From: Candidatus Bacteroides pullicola
GTDB lineage: Bacteria > Bacteroidota > Bacteroidia > Bacteroidales > Bacteroidaceae
Assembly (NCBI GenBank): GCA_019115825.1
Contig: DXCV01000033.1
Location: 1-64,000 of the forward strand
DNA length: 64,000 bases
Direction: 5' to 3'
The stretch's first letter is position 1. The number at the start of each line of letters is the position of its first letter. Under the pieces are notes generated by a model. It was not told the DNA's origin. It was given only the letters and a program-made list of their open reading frames with translations, and searched no databases. Shown here piece after piece: positions 19,496 to 28,554 of this stretch. The translations under genes were made by a program, and so were the position numbers.

Positions 19496-21025
19496 ATGAA
19501 ACTGAGAAATTATAAGCAATATATCATTGGCGGACTGTTGGCAGGAGGACTCCTGAACTTTTCCGCCTGCAGCCTGGATTACGATCCTCTGGCTTCTTAT
19601 TCCGATGTCACCGAAGGCGTCCAGGATGAAGAGGGCGAACAACTGGAGTTTGCCACAAAGGCCGACGTGGAGTCCGCGCTCCAAGCACTCTATCAGCTGA
19701 TCCGCGACCGCATGGAACACTGGTACATGGACCAGCTGCTCATGGGCGACAGCCATTCGGACAATGCCTACGGCGGTTCCACGGATGGCGGCGTCATCAA
19801 CTACGAGAACAATTCCATCGACGCCAACAATCCCAACATCGTGCGCGACTGGGACCGCTTCATGGCCGATGCCACCCAGGCCACGCGCATCATCAACAAT
19901 GTGGACCTGGTGCCCGACGCCTCTTTCTCGGAATCCGAGCGCAACAGCATCAAGGCGCAGGCCATGATTTTCCGTGCCTTCATCTGGTTCGAGATGACGC
20001 GCATGTGGGGAAACATCCCCTTGAACACTGTCTTGCCGCCCGACATCACGGCCGACAACATCGAGGAGGTATATCCCGACTACTTCCCGCCTCAGAACAC
20101 GCAGCAGGAAGCCTATGAGAAGATCGAGGAAGACCTGCTCTATGCCGTGCAGTATGCGCCCGATACAGACCAGGCCGACAAGACTTTGTTCTCAAACGAC
20201 GTGGCACGCGCCCTCTTGGCCAAGATTTATGCCGAGAAGCCGATGCGCGATTACAACAAGGTCATCCAGTATTGCGATGAACTGGAAGCCCATGGCTATG
20301 GTCTGGCCGACAGCTTCTCCGACCTGTTCGGCATGAACGAGACGGTGACGGACATGAAGATGCGCAACACCCGCGAAGGCATCCTCGAGGCCCAGTTCCC
20401 GGCTTCGGGCGGCAACTGGATGGCGTGGATGTTCGGCCGCGACCTCTTGGACTATGATTATTCCTTCACTTGGGCCAAGTGGATCACGCCTTCCCGCAAC
20501 TTGGTAGCCGCCTTCGAGCAAGCCGGCGACACGGAGCGTTACAACGAGACCATCGTCTGGTACGAGTGCTCTTGGAGCAACTACTATCCTTCCGATCACT
20601 ACGCTTTTGCCTACAAATGCCGTTCGGGCGCCAGCAGCATGATTTACCTGCGCTTTGCCGACATCCTTCTGCTGAAGGCTGAAGCCTGCCTGCGTGGCGA
20701 CAACAAGGACCTGAATGCCGCTGCCGACATCATCGACCGCATCCGCGAGCGTGCCGGTCTGGCTCCGCTGTCGGCCTCCGTGCGTGGCAATGAAGCCAGC
20801 CTGTGGGAAGCCTACAAGCTGGAGCGTCGCCTCGAGCTGGCTTTGGAGGGACAGCGTTGGTATGACCTCTGCCGTTGGGACGAAGTGGAGAACGTGATGA
20901 ACAACATCGACGACGAAGGCCGTGCAGCCAACGTCAACCCGTACAACGCCAATTCCTACTTGATGCCTCTCCCGCAGACCGTGCTGGACAGCAACGAGAA
21001 TCTGGTGCAGAATCCCGGATATTAA
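19496..21025 (+). CDS. SusD/RagB family nutrient-binding lipoprotein (PUL)
   Basis: Lipobox LLNFSACSLDYDPL; SMIYLRFADILLLKAEA, ERRLELALEGQRWYDLCRW. Confidence 0.95.
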   Translation: MKLRNYKQYIIGGLLAGGLLNFSACSLDYDPLASYSDVTEGVQDEEGEQLEFATKADVESALQALYQLIRDRMEHWYMDQLLMGDSHSDNAYGGSTDGGVINYENNSIDANNPNIVRDWDRFMADATQATRIINNVDLVPDASFSESERNSIKAQAMIFRAFIWFEMTRMWGNIPLNTVLPPDITADNIEEVYPDYFPPQNTQQEAYEKIEEDLLYAVQYAPDTDQADKTLFSNDVARALLAKIYAEKPMRDYNKVIQYCDELEAHGYGLADSFSDLFGMNETVTDMKMRNTREGILEAQFPASGGNWMAWMFGRDLLDYDYSFTWAKWITPSRNLVAAFEQAGDTERYNETIVWYECSWSNYYPSDHYAFAYKCRSGASSMIYLRFADILLLKAEACLRGDNKDLNAAADIIDRIRERAGLAPLSASVRGNEASLWEAYKLERRLELALEGQRWYDLCRWDEVENVMNNIDDEGRAANVNPYNANSYLMPLPQTVLDSNENLVQNPGY

Positions 21026-21114
21026 TCAGGATGTGGATGTTTTCGAATAACAAGTTTACGGATTTCAATAGGTTTTTAATATACGATTAGCAAATATAAA
21101 AAGAAGTAAAGAAT

Positions 21115-22632
21115 ATGAGAATATTGATAGACAAGACCAAAGTCATGGCTCTCCTGCTTTGCATGAGCTTTACGGCCTGTATGGCTTGCAGCGATTCCAA
21201 TGACGGTACGGGCACTACACCCGAGCCGGAGCCGGAACCAGTGCCTACGGATGGCGTCAGCTACTACCTCACCACGTCCAACCGTGCCTATGACTTGACG
21301 CCCGGCACCTTGGATTTTGGCGAGGGCAGTAACATGTCGCCCAGTACGGTGCGCCTTGACCCTGCCACGCGCTACCAGCAGATGGACGGTTTTGGTGCGG
21401 CCATCACCGGCTCTACCAGCTACAACCTCTCGCTAATGCCCGCGGAGGCACGCGCAAAGTTCCTCGAAGAGACCTTCTCGCCGGAACATTACGGCTACAG
21501 TTATGTCCGCATCGCCATCGGCTGTTCGGATTTTTCCATTGCCGGCGAATATACTTGTTGCGACACGGAAGGTATTGAGAACTTCGCCTTGACCACTGAG
21601 GAGACCGACTACGTCATCCCGGCCTTGAAGCAAATCCTGGCCATCAACCCTGATGTGAAGATCATCGCGGCTCCCTGGACGTGTCCCCGCTGGATGAAGG
21701 TGGAAGACCTGCAGAGCCTCAAGCCTTATAACTCATGGACAGGCGGACAGCTTAATCCCAAGTATTACCAGGACTACGCCACTTACTTCGTCAAGTGGCT
21801 TCAGGCCTTCAAGGATGCAGGCGTGGACGTTGATGCCATTTCCGTGGAGAATGAACCGCTGAACCGCGGCAATTCCGCCTCCCTCTACATGGGCTGGGAG
21901 GAACAACGCGACTTTGTCAAGACGGCTCTTGGCCCCGCCTTGCAGCAGAACGGCTTCGGGCATGTGCAGATCTATGCCTTCGACCATAACTATAACTACG
22001 ACAACATCGCCGAACAGCAGGATTATTCGCTGAAGATCTTCCAGGATGCCGAGGCGAAGAAGTACTTCACCGGCACGGCCTTCCACGACTATGGCGGCAC
22101 GCGCGACGAGTTGCAGGATGTCCATCAGAAAGCTCCCGACATGGAACTGCTCTTCACTGAGACTTCCATCGGCGAGTGGAACAATGGCCGCGACCTCAGC
22201 CAGACGCTCAACCGCGACATGGAGAACATCGCCTTGGGCACGGTGAACAACTGGTGCGTGGGTGTCATCGTCTGGAACCTGATGCTGGACAGCGACCAAG
22301 GTCCTTACGGAGGCCCGGGCGCCTGCACCACCTGCTATGGCGCCGTGGATGTGGACAACACGAACTACACCACCATAACCCGCAACTCGCACTATTACAT
22401 CATCGCCCACTTGGCATCTGTGGTCAAGCCAGGCGCCACGCGCATCGGCACTTCCGGTTATACGGATGAAGGAATCGTTTACGCCGCTTTTGAGAATACC
22501 GACGGCACGTATGCCTTCGTCTTGAGCAATGCCAACCAGGAGGCCCAACGCGTCACCGTGGACGATGGCACGCATTACTTCTCCTTCGAGGTACCTGCAC
22601 GGGCGGCTATCTCTTATAGATGGAAGAAGTGA
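21115..22632 (+). CDS. Glycoside hydrolase family 30 protein
   Basis: RYQQMDGFGAAITGSTSYNLSLMPAEARAKFLEETFSPEHYGYSYVRIAIGCSDFS; acid/base region DAISVENEP and nucleophile region LLFTETSIGEW. Confidence 0.94.
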   Translation: MRILIDKTKVMALLLCMSFTACMACSDSNDGTGTTPEPEPEPVPTDGVSYYLTTSNRAYDLTPGTLDFGEGSNMSPSTVRLDPATRYQQMDGFGAAITGSTSYNLSLMPAEARAKFLEETFSPEHYGYSYVRIAIGCSDFSIAGEYTCCDTEGIENFALTTEETDYVIPALKQILAINPDVKIIAAPWTCPRWMKVEDLQSLKPYNSWTGGQLNPKYYQDYATYFVKWLQAFKDAGVDVDAISVENEPLNRGNSASLYMGWEEQRDFVKTALGPALQQNGFGHVQIYAFDHNYNYDNIAEQQDYSLKIFQDAEAKKYFTGTAFHDYGGTRDELQDVHQKAPDMELLFTETSIGEWNNGRDLSQTLNRDMENIALGTVNNWCVGVIVWNLMLDSDQGPYGGPGACTTCYGAVDVDNTNYTTITRNSHYYIIAHLASVVKPGATRIGTSGYTDEGIVYAAFENTDGTYAFVLSNANQEAQRVTVDDGTHYFSFEVPARAAISYRWKK

Positions 22633-22691
22633 GGGGAATAAGAACTGCGCTTCGCGCATAGATTATCATTTATTTAACAAAAAAGAAAACC

Positions 22692-24044
22692 ATGAAGAAA
22701 TTGAATCTCTTATATCTGTCGGCCCTGATAGCAGGGATACTGACGTTGGGAGCCTGTGACGATGAGGACAACGCGCCGGGCAATCCCGTGATGGACATCA
22801 AGACCGAGGTGGGCAGCGCCTGCTTTGGCGATAGCCTGGAGTTTACTGTGAATGCTTCGGATGCGGACGTGCCGCTCTCCACCCTGAAGGCACAACTTTA
22901 TTTCAGCGAGGAGATGGTGGGCGAGACCGTCATCCGCACCAAGGAAAGCGGCGTGGATTATACGGGCAAGATTTACGTCCCCTTCCTCAAGAATGTGCCC
23001 GATGGTACCGCCACGCTGAAGTTCATCTTGCAAAACATTCACTTCACCATTACGGAACAGACGGTGGCCGTGGCTTGCACGCGCCCGCAGTATGACCACC
23101 TCGTGCTGGTGGCCGAGGATGGCACGCAATACGACATGCCGCGCACGGGGCAGAACCAATATGCCGTGACGGCCGAGTTCCCCCAAAAGCTTAATGCCTA
23201 TATTGTGGCGCCGGCCTATGGCGCTGCCGGCAATGAGTTGACTTTTGGATACTCCAACGGTGAAATTGTCGATGGCAGCACCGCCAACATCCCCTTCTCC
23301 AATCTGGAGGCAGGCGAATATACCGTGACCTTCAATACGTTGACCTACGAGGCTGGGCCATTCCTCACCGTCAACATGAACGGGCAGGAATTTACTCAGG
23401 TGGATGCCAATACCATGAAGGTGGAAATGGCGTTGACCCAAGGCGAAGCCATCACCTTCGAGGGTGTGCCCGATTATGAAAGCTGGTGGATTGATCCGGA
23501 CTTCTTTGCCGAGGATGCAGAAGGCAACCTGACCTTTGTGCCCATCAGTGGCAACTATCGTGTCACGGCCGATATGCAGAAGCAGTACTTCAAGGTGGAG
23601 GTGCTGGACGGCGCCATGTCCGATGCCACCCTTCAGGACGATGGTACCGGCGCGCTTTGGATTGTGGGTGGTAGTGGCTCGAAAGGGACAGAGGCCATCG
23701 GCAAGCCCTCGCATGCCGGTGCGCCCAGTTGGGACGGCGGCAACGGTGCCATCTGCATGTCGCCCATCGCACCGACCACTTACCAAATCACTCTGGTGGC
23801 AGGACAGCAGATTACGTCCGATGGCGCAAACTTCAAGTTCTACGGTGGAAAGAACTGGGCTAATGAATACAAGAGCGACCGCATGAGTACGGATAGCGAC
23901 ATCTTCGTGGTCAACCCTGGTCCTAATGATGACGGAAACGTCTGGTTGGCCGAAGGCGTTACCTTGGAGGAAGGAGCTACTTACGTCATTACCGTGGACA
24001 TGAGCGACCCCGCCCATGCCGTGATGCACGCGGTGAAGAAGTGA
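22692..24044 (+). CDS. SusE/SusF-like surface glycan-binding lipoprotein
   Basis: Lipobox TLGACDDEDNAPG; DUF5121/SusE-like layout (LWIVGGSGSKGTEAIGKPSHAGAPSWDGGNGAICM...); last gene of PUL. Confidence 0.75.
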   Translation: MKKLNLLYLSALIAGILTLGACDDEDNAPGNPVMDIKTEVGSACFGDSLEFTVNASDADVPLSTLKAQLYFSEEMVGETVIRTKESGVDYTGKIYVPFLKNVPDGTATLKFILQNIHFTITEQTVAVACTRPQYDHLVLVAEDGTQYDMPRTGQNQYAVTAEFPQKLNAYIVAPAYGAAGNELTFGYSNGEIVDGSTANIPFSNLEAGEYTVTFNTLTYEAGPFLTVNMNGQEFTQVDANTMKVEMALTQGEAITFEGVPDYESWWIDPDFFAEDAEGNLTFVPISGNYRVTADMQKQYFKVEVLDGAMSDATLQDDGTGALWIVGGSGSKGTEAIGKPSHAGAPSWDGGNGAICMSPIAPTTYQITLVAGQQITSDGANFKFYGGKNWANEYKSDRMSTDSDIFVVNPGPNDDGNVWLAEGVTLEEGATYVITVDMSDPAHAVMHAVKK

Positions 24045-24070
24045 TTCTTGCAGATTCATTCTAATATATT

Positions 24071-24109
24071 GAAGCACCCCGGTAGCAGTTGCTGTTATCG
24101 GGGTGCTTC
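24071..24109 (+). terminator. Probable PUL terminator hairpin
   Basis: GAAGCACCCCGg...cGGGGTGCTTC hairpin 27 bp after the stop; weak T tract. Confidence 0.6.
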
Positions 24110-24292
24110 TCATATCGGCGTGCGAGTTTTTTCTTTAATACCCGAAATCTTTTCCCTCGTCAGTTCCGTCACGGGTCCCAGCTTGCGTAGAGCCTCCATG
24201 TTGAGGTCTTTCTCCGGCGGTCCGTTTCAAAGGTTTCATAGGGTTGATGTATTTACTTTGTCATTGTCCTGCAAAGATATGCGTTTTTTTCC

Positions 24293-24300
24293 TACCTTTG
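24293..24300 (+). promoter_or_regulatory. Bacteroidetes -7 promoter element TACCTTTG upstream of prfB
   Basis: Exact TAnnTTTG 45 bp upstream of ATG. Confidence 0.65.
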
Positions 24301-24344
24301 CACGTTGAAAGGCAAATAATGACAAAATCAGACTTATTACAACA

Positions 24345-25463
24345 ATGATAACCATCGAACAACTGAAGGACGTCCGGGAGCGCACCGAAGCGTTGAACCG
24401 CTACCTGGATATCGAAGGCAAGAAGATACAAGTGGAGGAAGAACAGCTGCGCACGCAGGCGCCCGGATTCTGGGACGACCAGAAGGCTGCCGAGGCGCAG
24501 ATGAAGAAGGTGAAGGGCCTGCAGCAATGGATCAGCGGCTACAACGAGGTGAAGACCCTGGCCGACGAACTGCAACTGGCCTTCGACTTCCACAAGGACG
24601 AGCTGGTGAGCGAGGAAGAGGTGGACGAGGCTTACGCCAAGGCCGTGGCCGCCGTGGAGGCCCTGGAGTTGAAGAACATGCTGCGCGACGAGGCGGACCA
24701 GATGGACTGCGTGCTGAAAATCAACTCCGGCGCGGGCGGCACCGAGAGCCAGGACTGGGCCAGCATGCTGATGCGCATGTACCTGCGCTATGCCGAGACG
24801 CACGGCTACAAGACTTCCATCGCCAACCTGCAGGAGGGCGACGAGGCGGGCATCAAGACCTGCACTATCGAGATCAGCGGCCCGTATGCCTACGGTTACC
24901 TGAAGGGGGAGAACGGTGTGCACCGTCTGGTGCGCGTGTCGCCCTACAATGCCCAGGGCAAGCGCATGACCTCCTTTGCCTCCGTATTTGTCACGCCCTT
25001 GGTGGACGACACCATCGAGGTGACCATCGAGCCGGCACGTCTGTCGTGGGATACCTTCCGAAGCGGCGGCGCGGGTGGTCAGAACGTGAACAAGGTAGAG
25101 TCCGGCGTGCGCCTGCGCTACCAGTATAAGGATCCCTACACGGGCGAAGAGGAGGAAATCCTCATTGAGAACACCGAGACGCGCGACCAGCCCAAGAACC
25201 GCGAGAATGCCTTGCGACTGTTGCGCTCCATGCTGTATGACAAGGAGATGAAACACCGCATGGCCGAGCAGGCCAAGATTGAGGCGGGCAAGAAGAAAAT
25301 CGAGTGGGGCTCGCAGATACGCAGCTACGTCTTCGACGACCGCCGCGTCAAGGACCACCGCACCAACTACCAGACCTCGGACGTCAACGGCGTGATGGAC
25401 GGCAAGATAGACGGATTCATCAAGGCTTATCTGATGGAGTTCGCGGGAGAAGGCGAGGCGTAA
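24345..25463 (+). CDS. prfB: Peptide chain release factor 2
   Basis: GGAGGQNVNKVESGVRLRY (GGQ), MRMYLRYAETHGYK; uninterrupted frame. Confidence 0.97.
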   Translation: MITIEQLKDVRERTEALNRYLDIEGKKIQVEEEQLRTQAPGFWDDQKAAEAQMKKVKGLQQWISGYNEVKTLADELQLAFDFHKDELVSEEEVDEAYAKAVAAVEALELKNMLRDEADQMDCVLKINSGAGGTESQDWASMLMRMYLRYAETHGYKTSIANLQEGDEAGIKTCTIEISGPYAYGYLKGENGVHRLVRVSPYNAQGKRMTSFASVFVTPLVDDTIEVTIEPARLSWDTFRSGGAGGQNVNKVESGVRLRYQYKDPYTGEEEEILIENTETRDQPKNRENALRLLRSMLYDKEMKHRMAEQAKIEAGKKKIEWGSQIRSYVFDDRRVKDHRTNYQTSDVNGVMDGKIDGFIKAYLMEFAGEGEA

Positions 25464-25487
25464 GCACTGACTCTTGAAGCATAATTC

Positions 25488-25555
25488 AGGCGCGGATTGC
25501 GCGGATTACACGGAGATGATTGGAGTCATCCGTGAAATTCGCGAGATCCGCGCCT
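25488..25555. repeat. Intergenic palindromic element (CGCGGAT words) between convergent genes
   Basis: AGGCGCGGAT (25488-25497) / ATCCGCGCCT (25546-25555) with reiterated CGCGGATT inside. Confidence 0.85.
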
Positions 25556-25576
25556 AAGTTGTTCTTGTACTTCCTT

Positions 25577-27457
25577 TCAGAAACTCACGCTCACCCCGCC
25601 CAGGAATGTCGCCTTGGGCATCGGATAGCCTGCCATAATCTCATACCGTTGCGCCAGCAGGTTCTCCCCACGCACAAAGAGCGAAGCGTAGGGGCAGAGA
25701 CGGTAGGAGGCGCGGACATTCCACAGGACAAAGTCCTCCGTCGTGGCATCAGTGCCTACCGAGGTATAGAGACCTTTTATATATTGCAGGCCCGTGGAGA
25801 CCGCCCAACGCCCTTGGTGGAAGTCGGCCCCGGCGTAGAGCTTGTGCTGCGGCGCGGAGATGACGGGATTCTCCATGTGTACCCAGCTGTAATTGGCGTT
25901 GACACTCCAGCGTGGGTTGATGCGCCAGGCGGCGTTGGCCTCTAGCCCCCAGTTCTCTATCTCGCCGCTGTTCACGTTGTGCGGACGGCCATCCACGCGG
26001 GTGGTCATGATGAGGTTGTCGCCGTTGATGTAGAAGAGGTTGGCCCCGTAGGTCAGTGCACCGTCCAGTTGCGTCTGCGTGAAAGACAGTTCATAGTTCA
26101 TCAGGCGCTCCGGTTTCAGGTCGGGATTTTGCGGAGGAAACATGTACATCTCGCGGATGGTGGGGTTGCGGAAGCCCTTGCTCACCATCGCCTTCAGTTC
26201 GGCGCGGTGGGGCAGGTGGAAGGCCAGGCCGCCTTGAGGAACAAGCTCCGTGCCCACGTGCGAATGATGGTCTACGCGGAGGCCTGCGTTCAGCGAGAGC
26301 CACGAGCCGAAGTCCTGGCGGAAGTCCACGTAGCCGGCTATCTCGTCCTGCTTCTTGTCCACGCCGGGGGTGCGTGCGCCGTCGGCCACTGCTTCGTTCC
26401 ACGACTCGCCGCCGAAGTGCTGGTAGTCGATGCCCACAGTCAGACGGTTGCCCTCGTACAGCTCCGCGCTTTGGTACCACGACACACCCATCATCAGGTC
26501 CTTGCTGTGGAAGAGCGATTCCTGCGGCTCCTCGCCGGGGCCGTAGCCGTCGTTTATCTTGTGTCGTCCCCAGTTGTAGAAGAAGCTCAGTGCACCGGAC
26601 GTGCGTTCGTAGTGGTTTTCCAGCATCGCCGATGCCATGCCACGGGTAATGCGTGAATCGTTGTCCGTGAGCGGGGAGAAGGTCTCGCCTGGGTTGGACG
26701 CGTTGAAGTGCGTCACGTTCACGTCGCCCCACAGACGCCAGTTCTGTGTCAGGTCGTAGGCCAGTTTGGCGTAGCCGCTATATTGTTCGAAGGCCATATC
26801 CGGGCGATGTCCGTCCGTGCGGTTGTAGGAGAAGGCGGCGGTGCTGCTGAATCGTCCGCTACGCACGCGGTTGACGCCTTCGGCCTGCAGCGTGCCGTAA
26901 GAGCCCGCACCTATATTAATATCGGTTTTCACGCCGTCCTCCTGCATCCGTCGGGTGACGATGTTGATGACGCCGCCCATCGCGTTGGAGCCGTAGAGCA
27001 CCGAGGCAGGTCCTCGTAGCACCTCCACACGTTCGGCCAGCATCGTTTGGTAGGAGTCGGAGATGGGGTGGCCGAAGAGGCCCATGTATTGTGGATGCCC
27101 GTCGATGAGCACCAGCATCTGCGAGCTGCCCGACAGGCCGCGCATACTCAATCCGCCCGCCGCACCCGTGGACACGCCGTAGCCCATCACGCCGCGGCTG
27201 GTGACGAAAAGGCCGGGCACTTGCTCCGTCAGGGCGGGGAGAATGGAGGGCTGGTAACGTCCTTCCAGTTGCGGACGGCCCACAACAGAGATGGTCATGG
27301 GCAGGTGGCGGATGTCGGTGGCGTTGCGCGTGCCGGTCACCACCACTTCGTGCAATACGTGATTGCCGTCCGTGACGAGGCTGTCAAGGGGTTCGGCGGC
27401 TCCGGCGGCAGTGGCCAGGCCGAGGGAGAGCAGGGAGAGGGTCAGTAGTTTCTTCAT
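25577..27457 (-). CDS. TonB-dependent receptor (BtuB/FepA-like)
   Basis: Plug domain VLHEVVVTGTRNATDIRHLPMTISVVGRPQL, RVEVLRGPASVLYGSNAMGGVINIVTRR; ends FLGGVSVSF. Confidence 0.94.
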   Translation of the reverse strand: MKKLLTLSLLSLGLATAAGAAEPLDSLVTDGNHVLHEVVVTGTRNATDIRHLPMTISVVGRPQLEGRYQPSILPALTEQVPGLFVTSRGVMGYGVSTGAAGGLSMRGLSGSSQMLVLIDGHPQYMGLFGHPISDSYQTMLAERVEVLRGPASVLYGSNAMGGVINIVTRRMQEDGVKTDINIGAGSYGTLQAEGVNRVRSGRFSSTAAFSYNRTDGHRPDMAFEQYSGYAKLAYDLTQNWRLWGDVNVTHFNASNPGETFSPLTDNDSRITRGMASAMLENHYERTSGALSFFYNWGRHKINDGYGPGEEPQESLFHSKDLMMGVSWYQSAELYEGNRLTVGIDYQHFGGESWNEAVADGARTPGVDKKQDEIAGYVDFRQDFGSWLSLNAGLRVDHHSHVGTELVPQGGLAFHLPHRAELKAMVSKGFRNPTIREMYMFPPQNPDLKPERLMNYELSFTQTQLDGALTYGANLFYINGDNLIMTTRVDGRPHNVNSGEIENWGLEANAAWRINPRWSVNANYSWVHMENPVISAPQHKLYAGADFHQGRWAVSTGLQYIKGLYTSVGTDATTEDFVLWNVRASYRLCPYASLFVRGENLLAQRYEIMAGYPMPKATFLGGVSVSF

Positions 27458-27493
27458 ATTCTATAAAGTATATAATTTGCAGGTGTGTAAAAC

Positions 27494-27750
27494 AAATGAT
27501 AATTTATCGGTGATTATTCAAACACAGAGACACGGAGATACAGAGTTCATAAGTAGCATTGCTGCCACACGAGTCTTTTTAAAAGCACAGAGGGGCGGCG
27601 TTGCCGCCAAGAGGTCACGGAGAACAGTTCTTGCCTCTTTGTAGTGACGAAGTCACAAACTCTGTGCTCTCCCGCTAACAATGAAATGGACGGTATCAAT
27701 AAAACTTTGTGTCTTAGTGTCTCTGTGTTGAAATCTAATTTCCTATTTAT
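27494..27750. repeat. Dispersed structured repeat, copy 2
   Basis: Reverse complement of 8183-8432 with few substitutions and small indels. Confidence 0.93.
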
Positions 27751-27930
27751 ATAATCGCGCCGCAAAGGTAAGGCGTTCTGTATGCTTGCGGGTTATCTTT
27801 ATTACAGAAAATGCTACCAGTATCACTGAAATGGGACAGGAAGTTAATTTTTTCCTCCAATCGCTTGCAAACTTCCCGAATTTGGTCTTACTTTGCTTCC
27901 GTTGAACCTAAAACTAAACATAGTTATATC

Positions 27931-28068
27931 ATGGGAAAGAGTAATAAAAACCGCGTGACACACACGCAACGTGAAGAAGAACAGGGCAAGAAAGTCCTCC
28001 GTGGAATGACCATTGTCGCCATCATCTTGATCATCATCATGCTGGTGGCCTACACCGTATGGGCTTGA
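27931..28068 (+). CDS. Small single-TM membrane protein (45 aa)
   Basis: MGKSNKNRVTHTQREEEQGKKVLRGMTIVAIILIIIMLVAYTVWA; ATG at 27931, followed almost immediately by the CYTH gene. Confidence 0.65.
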   Translation: MGKSNKNRVTHTQREEEQGKKVLRGMTIVAIILIIIMLVAYTVWA

Positions 28069-28071
28069 GCC

Positions 28072-28545
28072 GTGGCACAGGAGATTGAACGCAAGTTCCT
28101 GGTGACGGGCGACTATCGGTCGTCCGCCACCTCGTCCAGCCGCATTGCGCAGGGGTATATCTGTTGCGACGGGCGGACAGTGCGCGTGCGCATCCGGGGC
28201 GACCGCGGCTATCTCACCATCAAAGGACCTTCGTCCGATGGTGGCCTCAGTCGTTATGAGTGGGAGACGGAGATTTCCCTGGACGATGCCCGCGACTTGA
28301 TGAAACTTTGCCGGGGCGGAGTCATCGACAAGACGCGCTATTTGGTTCCCTTTGGCGGCCATACTTTCGAGGTGGACGAGTTCTACGGCGACAACGAAGG
28401 TTTGGTCGTGGCCGAAGTCGAGCTTTCCTCGCCCGACGAACCTTTCGAGCGTCCCGCTTTCCTCGGCCGTGAGGTGACGGGCGACCGGCGGTATTACAAT
28501 GCCCAACTGATGCAACGGCCCTATTGCACTTGGAAGGAACCGTAA
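28072..28545 (+). CDS. CYTH domain protein (inorganic triphosphatase-like), GTG start
   Basis: MAQEIERKFLVTGDY (ExExK), RVRIRGDRGYLTIKG, KTRYLVPFGGHTFEVDEFYGDNEGLVVAEVEL. Confidence 0.92.
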   Translation: MAQEIERKFLVTGDYRSSATSSSRIAQGYICCDGRTVRVRIRGDRGYLTIKGPSSDGGLSRYEWETEISLDDARDLMKLCRGGVIDKTRYLVPFGGHTFEVDEFYGDNEGLVVAEVELSSPDEPFERPAFLGREVTGDRRYYNAQLMQRPYCTWKEP

Positions 28546-28554
28546 AAAGATGAA

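Noticed and set aside
24109-24205. 28-codon minus-strand reading frame (MEALRKLGPVTELTREKISGIKEKTRTPI) between SusE-like gene and prfB
   Set aside because: Too short and without recognisable homology; may be a gene remnant, but cannot be supported from sequence alone.
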